Counted from the first letter of the stretch, positions 1 to 11,495 are shown. The stretch is 64,000 nucleotides of DNA from Saccharothrix tamanrassetensis (GCF_014203665.1 NZ_JACHJN010000009.1:1-64000); one strand, 5' to 3'. The notes: generated by a model not told the origin, from the sequence alone. Program-made: numbers and translations.

Positions 1-150
1 CCCCGCCCGTTGTGCCCCCGCGCGCCCCCCGCCCCCGGGGGCCGGGGGGGGGGCGCCGGCCGGGGGGGGGGGGGGGGGGGGGGGGCGGCGGGGCCCCCCC
101 CCCCCCCCCCGGCCCCCCCCCCCCCCCACCGCCGGGCCTGCCGCACCACG
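1..150. other. Low-complexity G/C homopolymer tract at window edge
   Basis: A run of 24 G (62-85) is followed by runs of 17 C (94-110) and 15 C (113-127), with other short G/C runs before them. Nothing here resembles a gene or a terminator. The sequence becomes ordinary just before the leuS stop codon at 155. This is most likely a contig end or base-calling artefact rather than biology. Confidence 0.6.
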
Positions 151-154
151 TCCG

Positions 155-2947
155 CTACAGCACCACGTTCACCAGCCGGCCGGGCACCACGATGACCTTG
201 CGCGGCTCGCCGGTCAGCAGCTCGGCGACCTTCGGGTCGGCCAGCGCCGCCGCCTTCACCTCGTCCTGCGACGCCGAGGCGGCCACCACCACGCGGGCCT
301 TCACCTTGCCGTTGACCTGGATCGGGTACTCGACGGTGTCCTCCACCAGGTACTTCTCGTCGGCCCGGGGGAACGGTCCGTGCGCCAGCGACTCGGCGTT
401 GCCCAGCTTCGACCACAGCTCCTCCGCGATGTGCGGCGCCAGCGGGGCCAGCAGCAGCACCAGCGGCTCGGCCAGCACGCGGGGCGCGCCGCCGGGGTAG
501 TGCTTGGTGACGAAGTTGTTCAGCTCGATCAGCTTCGCGCCCGCCGTGTTGTAGCGCAGGTTGCCGTAGTCGTCGTGCACGCCGGCGATCGTCTTGTGCA
601 GCAGCCGCAGCGCTTCCTCGGTCGGCTCCTCGTCCGTCACGCGCAGCGCGCCGGTCTCCTCGTCCACCAGGTTGCGCCACAGGCGCTGCAGGAACCGTTG
701 CGCGCCGACGACGTCCTTGGTCGCCCACGGGCGGGACACGTCCATCGGGCCCATCGACATCTCGTACAGGCGGAACGTGTCCGCGCCGTACCGGTCGCAC
801 ATGTCGTCCGGCGTGACGACGTTCTTCAGGCTCTTGCCCATCTTGCCGTACTCGCGCTTGACCTCCTCGCCCTCGAAGAAGTACCTGCCGTCGCGCTCCT
901 CCACCTGCTCGGCGGGCACCGGCGTGCCGCGACCGTCCCGGTAGGCGTACGCCTCGATGTAGCCCTGGTTGAACAGCCGCCGGTACGGCTCGTCGCCGGA
1001 CACGTGGCCCAGGTCGAACAGCACCTTCTGCCAGAACCGCGCGTACAGCAGGTGCAGCACGGCGTGCTCGACGCCGCCGATGTACAGGTCGACGCCGCCG
1101 GGGTCGTTCGCACCGTGCTCCCCGGTGCGCGGCCCCAGCCAGTACCGCTCGTTCTCGGCGTTGACGAACCGCTCGGTCTCCGTCGGGTCCACGTACCGCA
1201 ACTGGTACCAGCACGAACCGGCCCAGTTGGGCATGGTGTTGGTCTCGCGGCGGTACTTCCGGGGGCCGTCGCCCAGGTCCAGCTCCACCTCGACCCAGTC
1301 GGCGGCCCGGGACAGCGGCGGGGACGGCTCGGAGTTCGCGTCCTCCGCGTCGAAGGTGCGCGGCGAGTAGTCGTCCACGTCGGGCAGCTCGATCGGCAGC
1401 ATCGACTCGGGCACCGCGATCGGCGTGCCGTCCTCGTCGTAGACGATCGGGAACGGCTCACCCCAGTACCGCTGGCGGGAGAACAGCCAGTCGCGCAGCT
1501 TGAACTGCACGGTGCCCTCGCCGCGGCCCTGCTCCTCCAGCCAGGCGATGATCGTCTTCTTGGCCTCGGCGACGTCCATGCCGTCCAGGCTGATGCCGTT
1601 GTCCTGGTGCGAGTTGATCGCCGGGCCGGTGCCGGTGAACGCCTCGCCCTCGAAGTCCTCGGGCGGCTGCACGGTCCGGATGATCGGCAGGTCGAACGCC
1701 TTCGCGAAGTCCCAGTCCCGCTGGTCCTGACCGGGCACCGCCATGATCGCGCCGGTGCCGTAGCCCATCAGCACGTAGTCGGCGACGTAGACCGGGATGT
1801 CCTCGCCGTTCACCGGGTTCACCGCGTGCGCCCCGGTGAAGACGCCGGTCTTCTCCTTGTTCTCCTGCCGGTCCAGGTCGGACTTGCGGGAGACCTCCCG
1901 GCGGTACGCGGCGATCGCGTCCGCGTGCTCGGGGGTCGCGATCACGTCCACCAGCGGGTGCTCCGGCGCCAGCACCACGTAGGTCGCACCGAACAGGGTG
2001 TCCGGGCGGGTGGTGAAGACCTCGATGTCGTGGTCGCCCACGGCGAACCTCACCCGCGCGCCGTGCGACCGGCCGATCCAGTTGCGCTGCATCGCCTTGA
2101 CCTTCTCCGGCCAGTCCAGCCGGTCCAGGTCGTCGATCAGGCGGTCGGAGTACGCGGTGATCCGCATCATCCACTGGCGCAGCGACCGGCGGAACACCGG
2201 GAAGTTGCCGCGCTCGCTGCGGCCGTCGGCGGTGACCTCCTCGTTCGCCAGCACGGTGCCCAGGCCGGGGCACCAGTTGACCGGCGCCTCGGACAGGTAC
2301 GCCAGGCGGTACCGGCCCAGCACCTTCTGCTGCTCCGCCCGGCTCAGCCCACCCCAGGCGCGACCGTCCGGCGTGCGCCGCTCGCCCCGCGCGAACTGCG
2401 CCTCCAGCTCGGCGATCGGCCGCGCCCTGCCCGCCTCCTCGTCGTACCAGGAGTTGAAGATCTGCAGGAAGATCCACTGCGTCCACTTGTAGTAGCCGGG
2501 GTCGATGGTGGAGATCCGGCGGCGCTCGTCGTGGCCCAGCCCGACCCGGCGGATCTGCCGCAGGTAGGTCCGGATGTTGTCCTCGGTGGTCTCGCGCGGG
2601 TGCCGGCCGGTCTGCACCGCGTACTGCTCGGCGGGCAGCCCGAAGGCGTCGAAGCCCATGGTGTGCAGCACGTTGCGGCCGGTCATCCGGTGGTACCGGG
2701 CGAACACGTCGGTGCCGATGAAGCCCAGCGGGTGGCCGACGTGCAGCCCGGAGCCCGACGGGTAGGGGAACATGTCCTGCACGAACAGCTTGTCGGCGGG
2801 GACCTCGCCCTCGAGCGGACCGACCGGGTTGGGCGCGTGGAAGGTGCCGCGCTCCTCCCACTCCCGTTGCCACCGCTGCTCGATCTCGCCCGCCAGCTCG
2901 GCGGTGTAGCGGAAGGCGGGCGTCTCAGCCGCCGCGTCGGTGCTCAT
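155..2947 (-). CDS. leuS: Leucyl-tRNA synthetase
   Basis: Cytoplasmic class I synthetase that charges tRNA-Leu with leucine. The 930-residue product has the usual bacterial LeuRS length. Near the N terminus it has the HIGH-type motif HVGH within the [14 protein letters not shown] context, then the connective editing domain, and a KMSKS-type motif written KMGKS (KMGKSLKN) about two thirds along. The C terminus carries the tRNA-binding end ([13 protein letters not shown]). The ATG at 2947 fits the conserved N-terminal reading and has a weak GGGAA upstream. A 137-base leader with a leucine-rich mini-ORF and a terminator-like hairpin precedes the gene, which suggests control by attenuation. The gene ends against the low-complexity window edge but is complete. 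Confidence 0.97.
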   Translation of the reverse strand: MSTDAAAETPAFRYTAELAGEIEQRWQREWEERGTFHAPNPVGPLEGEVPADKLFVQDMFPYPSGSGLHVGHPLGFIGTDVFARYHRMTGRNVLHTMGFDAFGLPAEQYAVQTGRHPRETTEDNIRTYLRQIRRVGLGHDERRRISTIDPGYYKWTQWIFLQIFNSWYDEEAGRARPIAELEAQFARGERRTPDGRAWGGLSRAEQQKVLGRYRLAYLSEAPVNWCPGLGTVLANEEVTADGRSERGNFPVFRRSLRQWMMRITAYSDRLIDDLDRLDWPEKVKAMQRNWIGRSHGARVRFAVGDHDIEVFTTRPDTLFGATYVVLAPEHPLVDVIATPEHADAIAAYRREVSRKSDLDRQENKEKTGVFTGAHAVNPVNGEDIPVYVADYVLMGYGTGAIMAVPGQDQRDWDFAKAFDLPIIRTVQPPEDFEGEAFTGTGPAINSHQDNGISLDGMDVAEAKKTIIAWLEEQGRGEGTVQFKLRDWLFSRQRYWGEPFPIVYDEDGTPIAVPESMLPIELPDVDDYSPRTFDAEDANSEPSPPLSRAADWVEVELDLGDGPRKYRRETNTMPNWAGSCWYQLRYVDPTETERFVNAENERYWLGPRTGEHGANDPGGVDLYIGGVEHAVLHLLYARFWQKVLFDLGHVSGDEPYRRLFNQGYIEAYAYRDGRGTPVPAEQVEERDGRYFFEGEEVKREYGKMGKSLKNVVTPDDMCDRYGADTFRLYEMSMGPMDVSRPWATKDVVGAQRFLQRLWRNLVDEETGALRVTDEEPTEEALRLLHKTIAGVHDDYGNLRYNTAGAKLIELNNFVTKHYPGGAPRVLAEPLVLLLAPLAPHIAEELWSKLGNAESLAHGPFPRADEKYLVEDTVEYPIQVNGKVKARVVVAASASQDEVKAAALADPKVAELLTGEPRKVIVVPGRLVNVVL

Positions 2948-2985
2948 CTGACGATTTCCCTTCGGTTGCCGGCCCCTGACATGAC

Positions 2986-3020
2986 GAAACCCCCCAGCCC
3001 GTGGATGGGCATGAGGGGTT
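2986..3020 (-). terminator. Attenuator hairpin in the leuS leader
   Basis: On the minus strand an AACCCC...GGGGTT outer stem (plus-strand 3015-3020 and 2988-2993) encloses a GCCC/GGGC inner stem (3007-3010 and 2997-3000), followed by TTT. It lies between the leader peptide and leuS, as an attenuation terminator would. A second hairpin (CCGCGC/GCGCGG with GACCC/GGGTC inside, 3022-3054) begins directly after the leader-peptide stop codon. I could not identify an explicit antiterminator pairing that excludes the terminator. Confidence 0.6.
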
Positions 3021-3054
3021 GCCGCGCCGACCCTGTCTTGGTGGGTCCGCGCGG

Positions 3055-3084
3055 CTAGCTAAGGAGCAGGCGGGCCGTGCTCAT
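3055..3084 (-). CDS. leuS leader peptide (9 aa)
   Basis: This mini-ORF reads MSTARLLLS and has three consecutive leucine codons (CTG, CTC, CTT) just before the stop. The TAG stop is immediately followed by a strong hairpin and then a terminator-like hairpin before leuS. Attenuators of this kind have been predicted for leuS in some Streptomyces. No Shine-Dalgarno is visible. A TACCGT -10-like hexamer ends about 7 bases upstream of the ATG, so the message could be leaderless. Translation slowed by scarce charged tRNA-Leu would be the signal for leuS expression. Confidence 0.6.
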   Translation of the reverse strand: MSTARLLLS

Positions 3085-3097
3085 GACGTCAACGGTA

Positions 3098-4099
3098 TCA
3101 GCGGACCGCGAGGACGATGAACTGGGTGACCTGGGTCGCGCTGAAGTTGTCGTCCGAGACCAGCAACAACGTGCGGTTCGGGCCCCACGCCATGCCCTCC
3201 ACGTTGTCGACCCGGCTCAACGGGAAGTCGGCGAGGTCGGCGAGCAGGCGCTTGCGCATCGGCTCGGCGTCGTCCAGCGACCGGTCCTTGACGTCCGTCG
3301 CGCCGTGCGCGGTGGCCTCGTAGAGCCGCACCTTGTTGCCCACGCCCGGGACGAAGGACCGTTCCAGGACCAGCAGCCGGTCGCCGTCGGGCAGGATCGC
3401 CGCGACACCCGTGCCGCCGCCTCCTTCGGCGAACACCGGTTCCTGCCGGTAGGCGTACTGGGCGAGGACCCGGCCCGGCGTCTGCACGGTGATCCGGGAG
3501 ACCGCGCCGCGGGTGTGGTCGGCGGGCGGGCCGTCCTGGAGGAGCGGGCCTTCGACGGCGGTGACGGTCCTGCCGCGGACCAGGGCCAGGCCTTCCAGGG
3601 CCTCGTTGCGGCGGGGACCGGAGTCGGGGCGCATCCGCAGGTTGTCGGCGAGCGCGTACTCGCGGACGAACGCCCCCGTCCGGGTGGCCTCCCGGACCGA
3701 CGGGTCGACCAGCGTCGCGCCCCGGTCGCCCTCCTGGCTCCAGACGTAGTGGCCGGTGCGCGGGTCGACCCGGATGTCCTCGGGGTCGACGGTGTTCGCC
3801 GGGTACTGGACGCCCGCCTCGTCGCGCAGGGCGTGGACGGCGGTGAACGTCGGGACGCCCTTGGCGGAGATCCTCGCCGTGTAGAAGCGGGCGGCGACGC
3901 GGTCGTCGCTGATCAGGACGTACTGGCCGGTCCACGGGTCACGGTCGATCCCGGACAGGCCGCCGACCTGCGTGCCCCCGAACGTGGTGCCGTGGGCGAG
4001 GACGTGCTCGGCCACGAACCGCACCTCCGGTCCCGCGCCGGCCTGGGTCGCCGGGAGCAGGGCCAGGAGCAGGGCGGGGACGAGCGCGGTCCGCAACAT
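3098..4099 (-). CDS. Secreted esterase-like phytase-family protein, copy 1
   Basis: Predicted exported protein of about 333 aa in the esterase-like-activity-of-phytase family (beta-propeller type). The ATG at 4099 is followed by a signal peptide (MLRTALVPALLLALLPATQA) with a likely cleavage near residue 23. The family-typical segments GGLSGIDRD and YVLISDDR come early, and NVEGMAWGPNRTLLLVSDDN occurs near the end. A GTG at 4111 is an alternative start. It shares these blocks with the gene at 4801-5940, with a Uma2 gene between them, so the two are probably a local duplication. Substrate and enzymatic activity cannot be judged from the sequence. The leuS leader begins 13 bases beyond its stop codon. 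Confidence 0.85.
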   Translation of the reverse strand: MLRTALVPALLLALLPATQAGAGPEVRFVAEHVLAHGTTFGGTQVGGLSGIDRDPWTGQYVLISDDRVAARFYTARISAKGVPTFTAVHALRDEAGVQYPANTVDPEDIRVDPRTGHYVWSQEGDRGATLVDPSVREATRTGAFVREYALADNLRMRPDSGPRRNEALEGLALVRGRTVTAVEGPLLQDGPPADHTRGAVSRITVQTPGRVLAQYAYRQEPVFAEGGGGTGVAAILPDGDRLLVLERSFVPGVGNKVRLYEATAHGATDVKDRSLDDAEPMRKRLLADLADFPLSRVDNVEGMAWGPNRTLLLVSDDNFSATQVTQFIVLAVR

Positions 4100-4157
4100 G
4101 TGGTCCAGCACAGCAGACCGGGATGACGGGTGGGTGGCGTCGCGGTGACGGGCCGGG

Positions 4158-4727
4158 TCAGCGCCTGGGCGCGAACAGCACGTCCACGTCCAGCTTCACC
4201 GACACGCCTTCGACCACCTGGACCTCCACCGGCTCACCCGACCTCGCCACCGCGACCTCGGTGTAGGCGTTCCCGTCCAGCGCGCTGCACCGGATCACGG
4301 GGAGACCGTCCCTCGGCAGCTCCACCAGCCAGTACACCGGCACACCCACCGCGGCGTAGGCGGCGGGCTTCTCCAGCCGATCGATCGAGGCGGTCGACGG
4401 GGAGAGCACCTCCACCACCAACCGGACGTCGTCGGACGGGATGCTGGTGGCGTCATCGGTGGTGCACACCACGACGTCCGGGATGTAACCCAGCTGACCC
4501 ACGCGCACACCGGTCGCGCTGACCGCCTCCAACCCGACTGGAGCCACCGCGTCGTCCAGCAACCGACAGATCCGGTCCGCGACGCGTTGGTGGGGTTTAG
4601 CGGGTGCCGCGCTCACGCGGAACCGGCCGTTGGCAAGTTCAATCCGACGTCCTTCTCGCGGCTCAAGGGCTTCCCAGTCGTCCAAGGTGTAGCCCTCGTA
4701 ACGATGTGCTGTGCTGCTCATGGCCAT
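4158..4727 (-). CDS. Uma2-family (DUF820) putative endonuclease
   Basis: A protein of 189 aa with the Uma2/DUF820 fold, a PD-(D/E)XK nuclease-like family that is greatly expanded in Actinobacteria and Cyanobacteria and of unknown biological role. Visible signature segments are YIPDVVV, RLVVEVLSPST and YAAVGVPVYWLVE, which carry the acidic residues expected of the nuclease core. The ATG at 4727 was chosen; ATG 4721 or GTG 4733 are possible. It sits between two phytase-like paralogs in the same orientation, with gaps of 58 and 73 bases, and may have inserted between the duplicates. There is no partner gene suggesting a defined pathway. Confidence 0.88.
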   Translation of the reverse strand: MAMSSTAHRYEGYTLDDWEALEPREGRRIELANGRFRVSAAPAKPHQRVADRICRLLDDAVAPVGLEAVSATGVRVGQLGYIPDVVVCTTDDATSIPSDDVRLVVEVLSPSTASIDRLEKPAAYAAVGVPVYWLVELPRDGLPVIRCSALDGNAYTEVAVARSGEPVEVQVVEGVSVKLDVDVLFAPRR

Positions 4728-4800
4728 CACCACCCAACCTTGATCGACAGGAAGCCCTTGCGCCTTGAGTGTGGCACGGAACGACTCACCCGACTTGGCG

Positions 4801-5940
4801 TCAGCGCACCGCGAGGGCGATGAAGCGGGTGAACTCCTCGGCGGCGAAGTTGTCGTCGCTGACCAGCACGAGGGTGCGCTCGCCGGACGGCAGGCGCGGT
4901 CCCCAGGTGAGGCCTTCGACGTTGTCGATCACCGGCAGCGGGAAGTCGTCCAGGTCGGCGACCAGGCGCTTGCGGACCGGCTGGACGGCGCGGTCCTTGA
5001 GCGAGGGCACGCCCTTCACGTCGGTGGTGCCCCACAGGTCGATCTCGTAGACGCGCACCTTGTAGTCCGAGCCCGGCACCCAGGAGCGCTCCAGGGTCAG
5101 GTAGCGGCCGGGGCGCAACGGGTCGGCGAGGATCGCGGGCACCCCGGTGTCCGGGCCCCACGGACCGGGTTCGGGCTTCGCGAACAGCGGTTCCAGCGGG
5201 TAGACGTGCTGGGAGAGGACGTGGCCGAAGCGGGTCTGCACGGTGATGCGGGCCGGTGAACCGCGGTCGACGGTGGACTCCTCGCCGTCCTCCAGCAGGG
5301 GTCCTTCGACGACGCTGGTCAGCAGGGCGCCACCGGCGTCGAACGTGATGGCCTCCAGGGCGCGGTTGCCGCGCGGGCCGGTCTCGGCGGCGATCGTGTA
5401 GTTGCCGGGCAGCGGCAGGGTGGACTTGTACGCCCCGTCACGGGTGGCGCGCTGGATGGACGGCTGGATCACCGCATCGGTCGGCCGCCACGGGCGGTTG
5501 CCCTCCTGGCTCCACCAGTGGTCGCCGGTCAGCGGGTCGACCCGGATGTCCTCCGGGTCGACGGCGTTGGCCGGGTAGGTCGTGCCGTCCGGCGTGCGGA
5601 GGGTGTCGGTCCCGGTGACGGCGAGGTCGCGGATGCCGGACGCGTCGACGGTCGCCCTGGCGGTGTACGTGCGGACCGGGTTGGTGTTCGAGCGGTCGTC
5701 GCTGATCAGGACGTAGTCGCCGGTGCGGGGGTCGCGGTCGATGCCGGACAGGCCGCCGACGGTGGTGCCCTCGAACTGGAACTTGTGGGGGAGGGTCGCC
5801 TGGCCCAGGTAGCGGGCTTTGCCGACTTCGGCCTGCGTCGCGTCCGCCGGTGACGCGGCCGGTTGGGCGGTGGCCGGCTGAGCGGTGGCGGCGGTCGTGG
5901 CGACCAGGGCGAGCACCGTCAGACAAGATCGAACTCTCAT
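4801..5940 (-). CDS. Secreted esterase-like phytase-family protein, copy 2
   Basis: 379-aa paralog of the protein at 3098-4099. The N terminus (MRVRSCLTVLALVATTAATA) is a signal peptide followed by an Ala/Pro-rich linker. The conserved blocks GGLSGIDRDPRTGDYVLISDDR-like and NVEGLTWGPRLPSGERTLVLVSDDN-like are shared with copy 1, but this protein is longer at both ends. It is presumably a secreted beta-propeller hydrolase; the phytase label is by family only. The ATG start (5940) is well supported by the signal peptide. It diverges from the SdpI-like gene across a 110-base gap. Confidence 0.87.
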   Translation of the reverse strand: MRVRSCLTVLALVATTAATAQPATAQPAASPADATQAEVGKARYLGQATLPHKFQFEGTTVGGLSGIDRDPRTGDYVLISDDRSNTNPVRTYTARATVDASGIRDLAVTGTDTLRTPDGTTYPANAVDPEDIRVDPLTGDHWWSQEGNRPWRPTDAVIQPSIQRATRDGAYKSTLPLPGNYTIAAETGPRGNRALEAITFDAGGALLTSVVEGPLLEDGEESTVDRGSPARITVQTRFGHVLSQHVYPLEPLFAKPEPGPWGPDTGVPAILADPLRPGRYLTLERSWVPGSDYKVRVYEIDLWGTTDVKGVPSLKDRAVQPVRKRLVADLDDFPLPVIDNVEGLTWGPRLPSGERTLVLVSDDNFAAEEFTRFIALAVR

Positions 5941-6050
5941 TGTGCCGAGCCTGCCCGGAACTCCGGGCGCAGCGGAAGCGTGCCTTCGGGTGACCCCGTT
6001 CGGCGGACCTGGTTCGGCCCGGGCCGCGGCCCGCGCTTACCCTCGACGGT

Positions 6051-6449
6051 GTGAACATCGTGCTGCTCGTGGTGCTGGGCCTGGTCGGCGTCGCCTTCGG
6101 GACCGTCGGCACCCTGGGAATGCGCGGCCGACTCCACCGCAACCGGTTCTTCGGGGTGCGGACGAAGGCCACTCTCCGTGACGACGAGGCGTTCGGCCTC
6201 GCCAACCGGATCGCCGGCGTGCCCAACCTGGTCGCCGGGGCGGTCGCCCTGGTGACGGCGGCGGCCGTGGCCCTGAACCCGGCCACCGCGCTGGTCGTCG
6301 GGCTGATCGGGCTGGTCGGCGCACTGACGATCGCGGCAGCCGGCGGCGTGCTGGGCCACCGCGCGGCCGAGGCGATGCCCGAGCCGGAGACCTCGGGCTG
6401 CGGTGGCTGCGCCTGCGCCGGCGCGTGCGGGGTCCTGCAGCGCGCCTGA
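6051..6449 (+). CDS. SdpI-family membrane protein
   Basis: 132-aa integral membrane protein with three hydrophobic segments (about residues 2-22, 58-80 and 82-105). Between the first two lies the conserved SdpI-type stretch NRFFGVRTKATLRDDEAF...ANRIAG. The best-known member, Bacillus SdpI, is an immunity/signalling membrane protein for a toxin; actinobacterial members are mostly uncharacterised. The C terminus is unusually cysteine-rich (CGGCACAGACG), which may bind metal or simply be a lineage feature. The start is GTG at 6051. It diverges from the phytase-like gene. Confidence 0.7.
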   Translation: MNIVLLVVLGLVGVAFGTVGTLGMRGRLHRNRFFGVRTKATLRDDEAFGLANRIAGVPNLVAGAVALVTAAAVALNPATALVVGLIGLVGALTIAAAGGVLGHRAAEAMPEPETSGCGGCACAGACGVLQRA

Positions 6450-6815
6450 CCAGGCAGGGCTCCCACCGGGGTCCTCCCGCGACCGGGACACGACCGCGAC
6501 ACGACTGCGACAGGTCCGCGTCAGTCCGCGTCACTCCGACGACCGGACCGTGACCGGCTGCTCGTCGCCGCTCGCCTTCGGCACCCACTTCACCGGCCTG
6601 GTCGGCGTGCCGCCCGGCGGCTGTCTGCGCCACGCGACGCGCGCGACGGCGGGCTCTCCCTCGCGCGCCGCGGAACCGGTGACCGGACGGGTCAGGAATC
6701 GAGAAGCGCGCACCCACCGTTCCGCAGCTAGCGTGACCGCTCGAAGCCGGTCGGATCGAGCCAGGCGACGGCGGCGGAGACCGCGAAGGCGGCCCGCGCG
6801 ACAGATGGAGACACC
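6450..6815. other. Intergenic stretch before the UvrA-like gene
   Basis: 366 bases with no confidently called gene. It contains a possible minus-strand small ORF (6531-6713, listed separately) and a TAGCGT -10-like element at about 6728-6733 that could serve the UvrA-like gene. No terminator hairpin or repeat stands out. Confidence 0.5.
6531..6713 (-). CDS. Possible small hypothetical protein (60 aa)
   Basis: A GTG-initiated reading frame of 60 codons with almost every third position G or C, as expected for genes in this genome. The product is basic, ends in QPVTVRSSE and contains [13 protein letters not shown] do not recognise a family. There is no clear ribosome binding site. It could be a real small gene or a chance frame within a high-GC spacer. 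Confidence 0.3.
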   Translation of the reverse strand: MRASRFLTRPVTGSAAREGEPAVARVAWRRQPPGGTPTRPVKWVPKASGDEQPVTVRSSE

Positions 6816-9221
<2,406 letters not shown>

Positions 9222-9307
9222 GGCGAAGCCCTCGCGGCCGATCGGGGTCGGTTCGTGCTCGACCGCGGGCGGGACCGTCGGGTACCCCGGGCGGGCCGGG
9301 GCGCACG

Positions 9308-9889
9308 TCAGTTGCGGCGCACGTCCATCGGGAACGTGGCCAGCAGCGCCGTCGGCATGCCCTGGCGGCGCAGCACCCGGCCCCACAGGTCGGCGTTGGG
9401 CGGGGAGAGGACGTCGTCGGGCAGGCCGGGCACCACGATCCAGTCGCCGCGCTCGATCTCGCCGGACAGCTGGTCCTCGCCCCACCCCGAGTACCCCGCG
9501 AACACCCGCAGGCCGCGCACCTTCGGGATCAGCGCCTCCGGGTCGGAGTCCAGGTCGATCAGGGCGACCGGGCCGTGCACGTTCACCACGCCCTCGATCG
9601 ACCGGTGGTCCTCGCCCGTGCGCAGCGCGGCCAGGCACAGCGCCGTCTTCTGCTCCACCGGGCCGCCGATGTAGACGGCCCTGGGCCGGCTCACGTGCGC
9701 GCCCCAGGCGGGCAGGACGTCGTGCACGGCGACCTCGCTGGGGCGGTTCAGCACCACGCCCAGGGTGCCCTCGCCCCGGTGGTCGATGATGTAGACCACC
9801 GTGCGGCGGAAGTTCGAGTCGGTCAGGCTCGGTGCCGCGACCAGCAGGGAACCCGGTTCGACTTCGGCATCAGGTCGCACGCGCACCAT
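9308..9889 (-). CDS. YqgE/AlgH family protein (UPF0301)
   Basis: 193-aa member of the YqgE/AlgH family (DUF179), widespread in bacteria, of uncertain function. Family-typical stretches include GSLLVAAPSL near the N terminus, VVLNRPSE, GGPV and VFAGYSGWGEDQL. The ATG at 9889 places GSLLVAAPSL at the usual position. In mycobacteria the orthologue also lies near the leuS end of the origin region, which supports the assignment. It is convergent with the UvrA-like gene and divergent from the MFS gene. Confidence 0.93.
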   Translation of the reverse strand: MVRVRPDAEVEPGSLLVAAPSLTDSNFRRTVVYIIDHRGEGTLGVVLNRPSEVAVHDVLPAWGAHVSRPRAVYIGGPVEQKTALCLAALRTGEDHRSIEGVVNVHGPVALIDLDSDPEALIPKVRGLRVFAGYSGWGEDQLSGEIERGDWIVVPGLPDDVLSPPNADLWGRVLRRQGMPTALLATFPMDVRRN

Positions 9890-10068
9890 GATCCCAGACG
9901 ACGCACGTCACACCGGGAGCGGCACATCCGGGTTACCGTTGTCGTTGTAGGAACCGTCAGGCGCCATCGAGTCCCCCGGGCCCAACACAAACCGCCTTCG
10001 CGGAATACCGTCCGGCTGGAGCCGCGTAGCGCAATCCGCCGAGAGGCGACCGGGCGCCTGACCCAGGG

Positions 10069-10095
10069 AGGCCGGACCCGCTGCGGGTCCGGCCT
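10069..10095 (+). terminator. Strong 12-bp hairpin in the yqgE/MFS divergent spacer
   Basis: AGGCCGGACCCG (10069-10080) pairs perfectly with CGGGTCCGGCCT (10084-10095) around CTG, then TCCTGG. It lies 29 bases before the MFS start codon and faces the same way. No annotated gene ends here, so it may terminate an unseen small RNA or act as a leader hairpin for the transporter. Confidence 0.5.
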
Positions 10096-10124
10096 TCCTG
10101 GTCGGGAAGGCATAGGCTCATCGG

Positions 10125-11495
10125 GTGACAAGTGCCGGGACGACCACGGCAAAGCACCACCTGGGTGTCCGGAAGCTCCTCGCGGTCGCGGACTTCCGCA
10201 GGCTGTTCGCCACCCGGCTGGCGGCCCAGTGGGGCGACGGGTTGTTCCAGGCCGGTCTGGCCGGCGCGGTGCTGTTCAACCCCGAGCGGCACACCGATCC
10301 GCTCGCCGTCGCGGCCGGGTTCGCCGTGCTGCTGCTGCCGTACTCCGTCGTGGGGCCGTTCGCCGGAGCCCTGCTGGACCGGTGGGACCGCCGCCGGGTC
10401 CTGGTCGTGGCGAACCTCACCCGTGCCGTGTTCATCCTGCTCACCGCGTCGGCCGTCGGGCTCGGGCTGGACGGCGTCCCGCTCTACACCGCTGCGCTGT
10501 TCGTCACCGGCGTGAGCCGGTTCGTGGGGTCGGGTCTGTCCGCGTCCCTGCCGCACGTGGTCGAGCAAGACCACCTGGTGGAGGCGAACGCTTTCGTCAC
10601 CACCTCCGGCGCCCTCACCTCCGTGCTCGGCGCGGCCTGCGCGGTGGGCCTGCGGCAGCTGCTCGGCGCGGGCGACGGCGGTTCGGCGTGGACCACCGCG
10701 TTCGCCGTCGTCGGGTCGCTGACGGCCGCGTTCCTGGCGTCCCGGTTCGCCAAGGGCCGGCTCGGCCCGGACCAGGTGGACGAGCCGAGTCGCACGGTCA
10801 CCGCCGTGGCGATGGGCCTGCTGGACGGCGGGCGGGCCGCGTGGCGGACGCCGAGCGTGGCCGCCGCGCTGCTGGCGCTGCTCGCGCACCGGGTCGCGTT
10901 CGGGGTGTCGCTGCTGCTCACGCTGTTGCTGATGCGCAACGCGTTCACCGACGTCGGCCCGTTCAAGGCGGGCATGGCGGGCCTCGGCGAGGTCGCCGTC
11001 GCGGGCGGCGCGGGCATCCTGGTCGCCGGCCTGGTCACCGACCGGCTGGTGGACGTGCTGGGCCGCAAGGGCACGGTGGGCGCGGCGCTGGGGCTGGCCG
11101 CCGCCACCCAGCTCGGCCTCGGCCTGCCCATGCTGCTGCCGACGACCCTGGCCGCGTCGTTCTTCCTCACGTTCGCGGGCCAGGTGGTCAAGCTGTGCGT
11201 GGACGCGGCCGTGCAGAGCGACATCGGCGACGAGGTGCGCGGCCGGGTGTTCGCCCTCTACGACACCCTGTTCAACGCCACCCAGGTAGCCGCCGTCTCG
11301 GCCGCCGCCGCCGTGGTCCCCCTGGACGGCCGGTCTCCCGGCCTGATCATCGCGGCCACCACCGCCTACCTGATCGGCATACCCGCCTACCTACTCCTCT
11401 CCCGCCGAGGCGAAGCAGTCTCGCCCAGCTCAGATCACCGACTTTCCCCCCGCCGAAATCGCCGCCCCCCGCCCCCGGCGAGGTCGCGTCGGTAG
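10125..11495 (+). CDS. MFS transporter
   Basis: 456-aa major facilitator superfamily permease with about 12 hydrophobic segments and the loop-2/3 motif LDRWDRRRVLVVANL. The N-terminal FRRLFATRLAAQWGDGLFQAGL region is typical of actinobacterial MFS efflux proteins found next to pcnA. The substrate cannot be predicted. The start is GTG (10125). The last ~30 residues are Arg/Pro/Ser-rich and unlike a normal MFS tail. The TAG stop is formed inside the inverted-repeat element that starts at about 11478, so the native C terminus may have been altered by that element. Confidence 0.9.
   Translation: MTSAGTTTAKHHLGVRKLLAVADFRRLFATRLAAQWGDGLFQAGLAGAVLFNPERHTDPLAVAAGFAVLLLPYSVVGPFAGALLDRWDRRRVLVVANLTRAVFILLTASAVGLGLDGVPLYTAALFVTGVSRFVGSGLSASLPHVVEQDHLVEANAFVTTSGALTSVLGAACAVGLRQLLGAGDGGSAWTTAFAVVGSLTAAFLASRFAKGRLGPDQVDEPSRTVTAVAMGLLDGGRAAWRTPSVAAALLALLAHRVAFGVSLLLTLLLMRNAFTDVGPFKAGMAGLGEVAVAGGAGILVAGLVTDRLVDVLGRKGTVGAALGLAAATQLGLGLPMLLPTTLAASFFLTFAGQVVKLCVDAAVQSDIGDEVRGRVFALYDTLFNATQVAAVSAAAAVVPLDGRSPGLIIAATTAYLIGIPAYLLLSRRGEAVSPSSDHRLSPRRNRRPPPPARSRR

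Noticed and set aside
380..3058. 892-codon open frame on the plus strand opposite leuS
   Set aside because: Its protein is a low-complexity Val/Arg/His/Gln-rich translation antisense to an unmistakable leuS; a high-GC shadow.
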